A stretch of DNA of 14,539 nt, from the NCBI GenBank assembly GCA_003599475.1, contig QZKK01000009.1, positions 1-14,539 of the forward strand, in the 5' to 3' direction. The position numbers were made by a program, and so were the translations under genes. The notes beneath the pieces are model-generated. The model saw only the letters and a program-made list of their open reading frames with translations, made no database searches and had not been told where the DNA came from. Source of the stretch: Desulfobacteraceae bacterium (GTDB taxonomy: Bacteria > Desulfobacterota > Desulfobacteria > Desulfobacterales > SURF-15). This document shows positions 8,358 through 14,539 of this stretch, piece after piece (position 1 is the first letter of the stretch; every line of letters starts with the position of its first letter).

Positions 8358-8389
8358 TGCTTGCTCGGCACTAAGTCCTGAGCAAGTAA
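8357..8389. promoter_or_regulatory. 33-bp imperfect palindrome, candidate operator of the RND operon
   Basis: The left arm TTGCTTGCTCGGCACT (8357-8372) and right arm AGTCCTGAGCAAGTAA (8374-8389) are reverse complements at 13 of 16 positions around a central A at 8373, including an unbroken 7-bp CTTGCTC/GAGCAAG. The palindrome begins on the last base of the -10 and covers the expected transcription start, the classic place for a repressor such as a TetR-type protein. GCACTAAG in its centre (8368-8375) is also present inverted at 8300-8307. As RNA it would form a hairpin, but with no U-run, so a terminator is unlikely. Confidence 0.5.
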
Positions 8390-8439
8390 ATTCGTCACCG
8401 GATTTATGCGCCGATGGACTTAGCAACGGATAGAAAACG

Positions 8440-11400
8440 ATGGATCCCGATTCTTCCGATAGACCGGATGGGCTTTCGAGACTGATTTCGATGACGCTCG
8501 ATGGGCCGCTGCCGATGCTCATCCTCTTGATTGCTCTGATCGGGGGGATCGTTGCGCTCTGGATCACACCCAGAGAAGAGGAGCCCCAGATCGTCGTTCC
8601 GATCGCAGATGTCCTCGTATCGGCTCCGGGACTCGATTCCGCACAGATCGAACGCCAGATTGCAACCCCTCTGGAAAAACTCCTCTATCAGATCGACGGT
8701 GTCGAGGATGTCTATTCGATTTCGCGTCCGGAGCAGTGCGTCGTGACGGTCCGTTTTTTCGTCGGTGAGGATCGGGTCGATTCGCTGGTAAAGATCTACA
8801 ACAAGCTGTACTCGGAAACGGACCGGATTCCGGCCGCCGTTGCCTCCTGGGTCGTCAAGCCGCTGGAGATCGACGATGTGCCCATCGTCGTTGCAGTGCT
8901 CTGGAGTGAAGCGCCAGAACTGACGACAGACCATGAACTGAGGCGGCTGGCCGAAGAAATCGAGCACGTGCTCCAATCGATTGAAGACACAAACAAAATT
9001 GCGGTTGTCGGGGGGCGACCCAGGCAGATCCGGGTGGAATTGGATCCGGAAGCGCTGGCCTCCCGGGGAACGGCCCCTCTGGAGGTGGCCTGGGCCATCG
9101 ACGTATCCAACAAGCTGCTGCCCGCAGGCGAACTTCAGGTTATCAATCGGAATATCGTACTGGATGCCGGCGGTTTCATCCGCAGCCCGGATGAATTGAA
9201 AAAGCTGGTCATCAACGTGGTCGACGGTGTGCCCGTCTATCTGGAGGATGTGGCCCGAATTCTTGACGGACCGGCCGAACCGGCCAGCTATACATGGATC
9301 GGATTCGGGCCGGCTTCCGAGCGGGCCGGGGATCCGACCGAAGCCTATCCGGCCGTCGCCATCTCCATTGCCAAGAAAAAAGGTGCCAACGCGGTATGGG
9401 TGGCAGACGAGATCGAAGCCATTTTTTCGAGACTGGAGCGGGACATCTTCCCGAGAGAGGTCCGGTACCGGATCATCCGGAATTACGGGCTGACCGCAAA
9501 CGATAAAATCAACAACCTGGTATCCAGCCTTCTTGCCGCCATGCTGACCGTGGTCGTCTTTATCGGGATCTTTTTAAAATGGCGTGCGGCGCTGGTCGTT
9601 GGCTTGGCCGTGCCGGTCTGCTACGGGATCACGCTTCTGCTCGATTACTTTGCAGGCTATACCATAAACCGGGTTACCCTCTTTGCCCTCATCCTGGCCC
9701 TGGGCCTTCTGGTAGACGATCCGATCACCGGAGTGGATAACATCGATCGCTACCTTCAGACTGGAAAATACTCCCGGCGCCGGAGCGTGATCTTGGCGAT
9801 GGGCGAAATCCGAAGTGCGCTGATCATGTCGACCATCGCGATTATTCTCGCGTTTGCTCCCCTGAGTTTCATCACGGGCATGATGGGGCCCTATATGGCG
9901 CCGATGGCCTTTAACGTTCCGGTCAGCGTGACGATCAGCACCGTGGTGGCCTTTCTGATCACCCCATGGCTTTCCTTCAAGCTGCTCAAGAGCTCCGGCG
10001 AACAGGCCGCCGGCGATATCACCGGGACCGGCGTCTACCGGCTATACGGCTGGTCTCTGAAGCCGATGATCCGATCCCGTGCGGTTTCCCTCCTGTTCCT
10101 TGCGGCCATTGCGCTCCTTTTTCTGCTTTCGATGGTCTTTCCGGTGCTTCGGTGGGTGCCGCTCAAGCTTCTTCCCTACGACAATAAAGACGAGTTCCAG
10201 GTGGTCGTCAACATGGCCGAGGGGACAACCCTGGAAAAAACCCAGGGGGTTGTCTCCACGCTGGGCCGGTATCTGAAAACGGTTTCCGAAGTGCGCGATT
10301 ACACGGCCTTTGTAGGCGCACCCTCCCCAATGGACTTCAACAGCATGGTCCGCCACTACTACCTGCGCACAGGGGCACACTACGCCGATATCCGCGTGAC
10401 CCTGGCCGAGCGGAGCCGCCGGAGCCGGCAGTCCCATGAGATTCTTCTGCGCATTCGGAAGGATCTGGAAAAGATTGCCGGTGCCATGAACGCCCGAATC
10501 AGCCTGGTGGAGACCCCTCCCGGGCCGCCGGTGATTTCGACAGTTACGGCGGAAATCTATGGGAGGGAATCGACCCCTTACGGCGATCTGCAAACGGCCG
10601 CCCGCACACTGGAAGAACGTCTCAAGAAGGAGCCGTTTGTCGTCGATGTGGATACCTCGGATGAGGACGAGCAGGAGAGGATCGTTTTTCGTCCGGACAG
10701 GGAAAAGGCCGCTCTGTCGGGAGTCGGAACCGAAGATATCGCCCGCACGATTCAACTGGCAAACCACGGCATCGTCTCCGGATACATGCAGATCCAGGAC
10801 GAAGTCAATCCGCTTCCGGTGGTCCTTCGCCTTCCCTACCCCCTGAGAAGTTCCGCCCATGCCTTCTCCACCCTGCGGGTCAAGGGGCGTCCGGGAATCG
10901 CCAAAATTCGTGAAAAGACCGGCATTCGGGATGCGCCCCAGCCGATCGTTCCGCTTGCCGAACTCGGGGAAATCGATTGGACGGTCCAGAACAAAGCCAT
11001 CTATCACAAGAACCTCAAACGTGTGGCTTATGTCTTTGCCGACGTGATCGGACGCACCCCGGCCGAGATCGTTCTGGACGTCGGAAATGATTCTGAAAAT
11101 GCGGTTGATACCGGTGAACCTGTCCCGCTCGAGCAGCGGACATTTCTGAATTCCGGCGGCGGGCTCCCCTGGAGGCTGCCAGACGGCATACGGGTGGTAT
11201 GGGACGGGGAAGGAGAGTGGCAGATCACCCTGAGGGTGTTTCGGGATCTGGGAATCGCCTTCGGTGCAGCACTTTTAGGAATCTTTATCGTGCTCCGCAT
11301 CCAGACCGGCCTTTCGGTCATCACCCTGATCATCATGCTGGCCATCCCGCTTTCCATGATCGGTATCATGCCCGGATTCTGGATTCTGAATCTGATCGGA

Positions 11401-11793
11401 ACCCGGACAATCGACGGATATCCCAATCCGGTTCTTTTTACCGCGACCGCAATGATCGGTATGATCGCTTTGGCCGGAATCGTTGTGCGAAATTCTCTGA
11501 TCCTCATCGAATTCATCCATATGGCCCTTCGCGAAGGGATGGATCTGGACGAGGCGCTGGTTCAGGCCGGAGCGGTTCGAATGCGCCCCATTTTCCTGAC
11601 GGCCGGCACAACGCTGCTCGGAAACGTGGTCATCACCCTGGATCCGATCTTCAGCGGGCTGGCCTGGACGATCATCTTCGGGATCGCGGCATCGACGGTG
11701 TTTACACTCTATGTCGTTCCGGTTCTCTACCGGCTCGTCTACGGTCATCGACCGGGGCACGGACTTCCCCCAAGGAGAAGCATCGAGACGTGA
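8440..11793 (+). CDS. RND efflux transporter, AcrB-like permease subunit
   Basis: This 1117-residue inner-membrane protein has the standard duplicated RND layout. There is one membrane segment at about 26-44, a large periplasmic loop to about 360, TM2-TM6 at about 361-512, TM7 at about 548-567, a second periplasmic loop to about 930, and TM8-TM12 at about 934-1095. PREEEPQIVVP follows TM1. Proton-relay residues are visible in TM4: LLVDDPITGVDN gives D426 and D427, matching AcrB D407/D408. In TM10, R1017 (VVRNSLILIEF) stands where AcrB has K940. Such proteins export organic compounds by proton antiport with a periplasmic fusion protein and an outer-membrane channel. The substrate cannot be read from the sequence. 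The ATG has only a weak GGA upstream. The permease precedes its fusion protein, the reverse of acrAB. Confidence 0.96.
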   Translation: MDPDSSDRPDGLSRLISMTLDGPLPMLILLIALIGGIVALWITPREEEPQIVVPIADVLVSAPGLDSAQIERQIATPLEKLLYQIDGVEDVYSISRPEQCVVTVRFFVGEDRVDSLVKIYNKLYSETDRIPAAVASWVVKPLEIDDVPIVVAVLWSEAPELTTDHELRRLAEEIEHVLQSIEDTNKIAVVGGRPRQIRVELDPEALASRGTAPLEVAWAIDVSNKLLPAGELQVINRNIVLDAGGFIRSPDELKKLVINVVDGVPVYLEDVARILDGPAEPASYTWIGFGPASERAGDPTEAYPAVAISIAKKKGANAVWVADEIEAIFSRLERDIFPREVRYRIIRNYGLTANDKINNLVSSLLAAMLTVVVFIGIFLKWRAALVVGLAVPVCYGITLLLDYFAGYTINRVTLFALILALGLLVDDPITGVDNIDRYLQTGKYSRRRSVILAMGEIRSALIMSTIAIILAFAPLSFITGMMGPYMAPMAFNVPVSVTISTVVAFLITPWLSFKLLKSSGEQAAGDITGTGVYRLYGWSLKPMIRSRAVSLLFLAAIALLFLLSMVFPVLRWVPLKLLPYDNKDEFQVVVNMAEGTTLEKTQGVVSTLGRYLKTVSEVRDYTAFVGAPSPMDFNSMVRHYYLRTGAHYADIRVTLAERSRRSRQSHEILLRIRKDLEKIAGAMNARISLVETPPGPPVISTVTAEIYGRESTPYGDLQTAARTLEERLKKEPFVVDVDTSDEDEQERIVFRPDREKAALSGVGTEDIARTIQLANHGIVSGYMQIQDEVNPLPVVLRLPYPLRSSAHAFSTLRVKGRPGIAKIREKTGIRDAPQPIVPLAELGEIDWTVQNKAIYHKNLKRVAYVFADVIGRTPAEIVLDVGNDSENAVDTGEPVPLEQRTFLNSGGGLPWRLPDGIRVVWDGEGEWQITLRVFRDLGIAFGAALLGIFIVLRIQTGLSVITLIIMLAIPLSMIGIMPGFWILNLIGTRTIDGYPNPVLFTATAMIGMIALAGIVVRNSLILIEFIHMALREGMDLDEALVQAGAVRMRPIFLTAGTTLLGNVVITLDPIFSGLAWTIIFGIAASTVFTLYVVPVLYRLVYGHRPGHGLPPRRSIET
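11772..11777 (+). promoter_or_regulatory. Ribosome binding site deciding a GTG start for the fusion-protein gene
   Basis: AAGGAG lies inside the end of the permease gene, 12 bp before a GTG at 11790 whose GTGA overlaps the permease stop by 4 bp. The next in-frame start, an ATG at 11802, is 24 bp away. The open frame extends much further upstream, but that part is only the permease read in another frame. Confidence 0.6.
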
Positions 11794-12848
11794 AACTCAT
11801 CATGAAAGTTGCCGGAGTCGGGCTCGCCTTTGCGCTGCTGGCAGGTGTGATGGCGTATCTGGCCGGATTTTTCGAGGAAAAAATCCCGGATCGATCGGTC
11901 GGGATCGTTTCCTCCAAAGATTCGGGATCGACCTACACCGTACAGCTCAGCCGGGAGGTGCTCACCGAACAGGCGGCCGGAACCCTGAGAGCCAAAATCG
12001 AGACCGTCATCTCCCCGCTGATTACGGCGGCCGTTTCATCCATTGCCGTCCGTCCCGGAGACGAGGTCAAAGAAGGGGATGTGCTGGTCAAGCTCGATTC
12101 CCGCGAACTGAAAGCCCGCCTGGACCAGGCTCATCAAGGGGTTGCTGCCGCGAAGGCCGGTTTCGAGCAGGCCGAAAAGGACTACCAACGCGTCCAGAGG
12201 ATCTACAAAGCCGATCCGGGAGCGATATCGAAAGCCGAACTCGATCGGATCGGTGCTGCCATGGAGACGGCGCGCGCCGACCTCATGCGGTTGCAGCGTC
12301 AGGAGGACGAGGTGAAAACGGCTTTCGGGTTCAGCACGATTTCGGCTCCGATTTCCGGTCGGATCGTAAACCGGTATGCGGATCCCGGTGACACGGCGCG
12401 CAAGGGAGAACCTCTGCTCGGAATGTACGATCCGGGTTCGCTCCGCCTGGAAGCCAGCGTCCGGGAATCGGTAGCCTCCAGCCTGTCGAAGGCTCAGGAG
12501 CTGATCGCAGAGGTGGATGCCGTCAACCGCCGGTTCGACGGGGTTGTGGATGAAATCGTTCCATCGGCGGACCCCGGCTCCCGCTCTTTTATTGTAAAAG
12601 TCAGGCTGAAGGGTGAGTACAGCCTCTACCCGGGAATGTTCGGAAGGCTCCTGATTCCGACCGGCCATATCGAAAAAATGTATATTCCGGAAAAGGCGGT
12701 TACAAACGTCGGTCAACTCGACTTCGTCATGGTGAAATCACATCAGGGTCCGACGCGCCGGTTCGTTCGGCTGGGCGGCCGTAAGGGGGAAGACCGCATC
12801 GAGGTGATCAGCGGCTTGTCTCCGGGTGACATCATCTTTGTGCGATGA
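11790..12848 (+). CDS. RND periplasmic adaptor (membrane-fusion protein), HlyD/AcrA-like
   Basis: This 352-residue adaptor links the inner-membrane permease to an outer-membrane channel. A single hydrophobic anchor at about residues 7-28 has no lipobox cysteine, so it is probably held by an uncleaved N-terminal helix rather than as a lipoprotein. Two half-motifs of the lipoyl-like barrel-sandwich domain are visible: VRPGDEVKEGDVLVKLDSRE near 85-105 and ADPGDTARKGEPLLGMYDPG near 200-218. Between them lies a helical hairpin rich in Ala, Glu, Lys and Gln (about 106-180). A beta-barrel and a membrane-proximal domain follow, ending in GLSPGDIIFVR, typical of the family. The GTG start overlaps the permease stop by 4 bp, indicating translational coupling. 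No outer-membrane factor gene follows in this window. Confidence 0.93.
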   Translation: MKLIMKVAGVGLAFALLAGVMAYLAGFFEEKIPDRSVGIVSSKDSGSTYTVQLSREVLTEQAAGTLRAKIETVISPLITAAVSSIAVRPGDEVKEGDVLVKLDSRELKARLDQAHQGVAAAKAGFEQAEKDYQRVQRIYKADPGAISKAELDRIGAAMETARADLMRLQRQEDEVKTAFGFSTISAPISGRIVNRYADPGDTARKGEPLLGMYDPGSLRLEASVRESVASSLSKAQELIAEVDAVNRRFDGVVDEIVPSADPGSRSFIVKVRLKGEYSLYPGMFGRLLIPTGHIEKMYIPEKAVTNVGQLDFVMVKSHQGPTRRFVRLGGRKGEDRIEVISGLSPGDIIFVR

Positions 12849-12877
12849 CAATATTTCTTCATACTTTCCACGTAAGC

Positions 12878-12914
12878 GTTCAGAGGTTCAAGGTTCCAGG
12901 TTCAGAGGTTAAGA
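12878..12914. repeat. Degenerate 7/8-bp repeat array related to GTTCAG
   Basis: Five units begin with GTTC or GTTA at 12878, 12886, 12893, 12900 and 12908 (GTTCAGA, GTTCAAG, GTTCCAG, GTTCAGA, GTTAAGA), spaced 8, 7, 7 and 8 bp. The array starts 30 bp after the fusion-protein stop. The unit is close to that of the array at 8185-8247, so related repeats flank the efflux operon. Confidence 0.75.
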
Positions 12915-12981
12915 ACTGCGCTGGTATCTTATGAATTTTTCGATTGAGGATCGTCAAAAAAATGGCGTACGATTCCATTTT

Positions 12982-13009
12982 AGATTTCAGATCGCAGATT
13001 TCAGGTTTT
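12982..13009. repeat. Short 7-bp-period array, AGATTTC-like
   Basis: Four consecutive 7-bp units read AGATTTC, AGATCGC, AGATTTC and AGGTTTT. The unit differs from the GTTCAGY type but has the same length. Only the first and third copies are identical, so chance is not excluded. Confidence 0.5.
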
Positions 13010-13062
13010 GATACATGGAGAGGAATGGCCTCAAATCCCCTGAATATCCCCTCTTCCGATCG

Positions 13063-13079
13063 TTGGCATGTTTCCTGCT
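13063..13079 (+). promoter_or_regulatory. Putative sigma-54 (RpoN) -24/-12 promoter
   Basis: TTGGCATGTTTCCTGCT fits the -24/-12 consensus TGGCAC-N5-TTGCW at 9 of 11 specified positions. The key GG (13065-13066) and GC (13077-13078) are separated by exactly 10 bp as required. The start would lie near 13090, about 45-60 bp before the candidate start codons of the downstream signalling gene. Two direct ATCCCCT copies (13035 and 13046, 11 bp apart) lie just upstream. Sigma-54 promoters need an ATP-dependent enhancer-binding activator, and none is encoded in this window. Confidence 0.6.
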
Positions 13080-13150
13080 ATATTCCGTATCGTCTGTAGC
13101 CTGGACCTTTTTTTAAGAACAGGTCAGCGCGGCGAATGGAGATGAACGGA

Positions 13151-14539
13151 ATGAGCAGCAAACCGGCTTTGAATACGGAAAGACCCGGCGCCGATCCCCT
13201 GAGATCCCACCAGAAGGATAGATACCGGTCGATTATCGAGAATCTGCCGAATCCGGTGATTGTCTTAGACAGTGACAACCGAGTCGATGCATTGAGCCGT
13301 ACGGCTGCGGCATTCGCCTGCGCATCGGCAGGATGCGGGAAAAGCTCCGGCGGATATGACAGTGGCAAACCCTTCCAATATCTGCTTCGAAAACCGGTGG
13401 GCATGGTGTTTCCCTGGATTTCAGGAGATATTCAGTCCCTCGACCGGTTCCGTGCAGGAGACAACGGGTTCGAAAAACGGATCGAACTCGATGGCGTCGC
13501 CAGAAATTTCAGGGTTCTTGTCTCGGAGGTATTGGATGCGTTCGGTAAGCGCCGGGGTTCTGTCATCGCCTTGGACGACATTACAGAGAAAAGACAGGCG
13601 GAAATCGCTCTCAGGGAAACCACAGAGAATCTCAGGAAAAATATCGACGAGCTCCAACGGGCAAACCAGAAAATTTTAAAGCAGCAAAAGGCGGTCATCG
13701 AGGAAGAACGCCTGAAAGTGCTTTTACAGATGGCCGGGGCTACGGCTCACGAATTGAATCAGCCGCTGATGGCGCTTCTTGGTAACATCGAACTGATGAC
13801 CTGGGAGAAAGACGATTCAGAAAAGCTGGTGGACCGGGCCAAAAAAATAGAAAAGGCAGGTAAACGGATCGCCGATATGGTGAAAAAGATTCAGACCATC
13901 CGGCATTACGAATTGAAGCCCTACGCCGGGGATTCTCATCTCCTCGAGTTCGACCGGAAGGTCCATATACTGGCCGTGGATGACTCGGATTCGGACATCG
14001 ACCATTTGGAGGCTCTCCTGGCCGATCGGAAACAGGTCCATCTGTCCAGGGCTCATGATATCCGTGAGGTGTTCCGCTTTATTTCCAAAACCCCCGTAGA
14101 TCTCATCTTTCTCGACTATCTGCTCCCCTCCGGGACGGGGCTCGATGTTTTAAAAAAGCTCAGGGAGGAAGGCCGCGATGTTCCGGTAATTTTCATCACG
14201 GGGCAGGGTGACGAAATGATTGCCTCCCAGGCGATCAACAGCGGCGCCTACGATTATCTGCCGAAAGTAAACGTCACCAGAGAGTCGCTCAACCGCGTGA
14301 TCAAAAATACTCTGGATAAGTTCCGTCTCAAGAAAGAAGTCGAAGCGATGATGGAAAAGCTGGCCGAAATGACCATCCGGGACGAGCTGACACATCTTTA
14401 CAATCGCAGGTATTTCATGGAGGTATTCGAACGGGAGACCGCCGCCTTTCAACGCTACGATACGCAGTTGGTCTTGTGTATGATGGATCTGGATCATTTC
14501 AAGAATATCAACGACACTTACGGGCATCCGGCAGGCGAG
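13151..14539 (+). CDS. PAS-HisKA-receiver-GGDEF signalling protein, C-terminus cut by the window
   Basis: 463 codons remain open to the window edge. A PAS-like sensor region (about 26-135) starts with RYRSIIENLPNPVIVLD and ends with VIALDDITEKRQAE. A coiled coil leads to a HisKA helix, MAGATAHELNQPLMALL, with phospho-acceptor candidate H200. No ATP-binding domain follows. A receiver domain begins about 70 residues later with acidic D277/D278, phospho-site D322 (FLDYLLPSGTG), T350 and K372 all present. A GGDEF domain then starts at DELTHLYNRR (411-420) with MDLDHFKNINDTYGH near the edge. The window ends before the GG(D/E)EF loop, so cyclase activity cannot be judged. The expected product would be cyclic di-GMP. 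In-frame ATGs also exist at 13136 and 13142; GGAG at 13138-13141 favours 13151. A sigma-54-like promoter lies upstream. Confidence 0.88.
   Translation, partial: MSSKPALNTERPGADPLRSHQKDRYRSIIENLPNPVIVLDSDNRVDALSRTAAAFACASAGCGKSSGGYDSGKPFQYLLRKPVGMVFPWISGDIQSLDRFRAGDNGFEKRIELDGVARNFRVLVSEVLDAFGKRRGSVIALDDITEKRQAEIALRETTENLRKNIDELQRANQKILKQQKAVIEEERLKVLLQMAGATAHELNQPLMALLGNIELMTWEKDDSEKLVDRAKKIEKAGKRIADMVKKIQTIRHYELKPYAGDSHLLEFDRKVHILAVDDSDSDIDHLEALLADRKQVHLSRAHDIREVFRFISKTPVDLIFLDYLLPSGTGLDVLKKLREEGRDVPVIFITGQGDEMIASQAINSGAYDYLPKVNVTRESLNRVIKNTLDKFRLKKEVEAMMEKLAEMTIRDELTHLYNRRYFMEVFERETAAFQRYDTQLVLCMMDLDHFKNINDTYGHPAGE

Noticed and set aside
10042..11007. Antisense open frame of 321 codons inside the permease gene
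   Set aside because: It lies fully within a confident RND gene on the other strand, shows no domain, and is explained by codon bias of the true frame.
11199..11789. N-terminal extension of the fusion protein to 549 residues
   Set aside because: This stretch is the permease gene read in another frame. The family N-terminus with its membrane anchor begins at the GTG at 11790, which has an AAGGAG site upstream.
12956..12981. AAAATGG/CCATTTT hairpin as terminator of the efflux operon
   Set aside because: The stem is 7 bp with only two G-C pairs, and no U-run follows on the plus strand beyond the stem. The T-run exists only on the minus strand, where no gene is seen to end.
13078..13404. Minus-strand open frame of 108 codons at the start of the signalling gene
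   Set aside because: It overlaps the PAS-like region of the plus-strand gene, which has recognisable domains; the minus frame has none.

Overview
The window reads as chromosome of a moderately GC-rich bacterium, most likely a member of the Desulfobacterota (old Deltaproteobacteria). The evidence for this is indirect: a HisRS with four cysteine pairs, a presequence-protease-like M16C peptidase beside hisS-aspS, a good sigma-54 promoter, a PAS/HisKA/REC/GGDEF signalling protein, and 7-bp-period repeat tracts between genes. No rRNA, tRNA, insertion sequence, CRISPR array or phage gene is visible.

Left part, minus strand (1-1289): a gene for a DUF2062 membrane protein is followed after 5 bp by rsmA (16S rRNA dimethyladenosine transferase), which runs off the left edge. 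A gap of about 340 bp (1290-1628) separates this pair from the plus-strand genes.

Centre, plus strand (1541-8178): a putative promoter leads a small winged-helix-like protein, then after 31 bp a 985-residue zinc metallopeptidase of the PreP/Cym1 type. A second possible promoter precedes hisS and aspS, which are 16 bp apart if aspS starts at the TTG favoured here. AspRS carries the two anticodon-domain residues linked to non-discriminating enzymes, so it may also make Asp-tRNA(Asn) for a GatCAB amidotransferase encoded elsewhere.

Right-centre (8185-13009): an RND efflux pair, permease first and membrane-fusion protein second, overlapping by 4 bp (GTGA). Heptamer-period repeats lie on both sides: nine tandem GTTCAGY units directly after aspS, and two shorter degenerate arrays after the fusion protein. 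A 33-bp imperfect palindrome overlaps a perfect TATAAT upstream of the permease and looks like a repressor operator. No outer-membrane factor or regulator gene is in the window.

Right edge (13063-14539): a sigma-54-type -24/-12 element precedes a signalling gene cut off by the window. Its order is PAS-like domain, coiled coil, HisKA helix with an intact H-box, receiver domain and the start of a GGDEF domain. No HATPase domain lies between HisKA and receiver. This is the most unusual architecture in the window. The rest is well-known housekeeping and transport; I found no clearly new multi-gene system.
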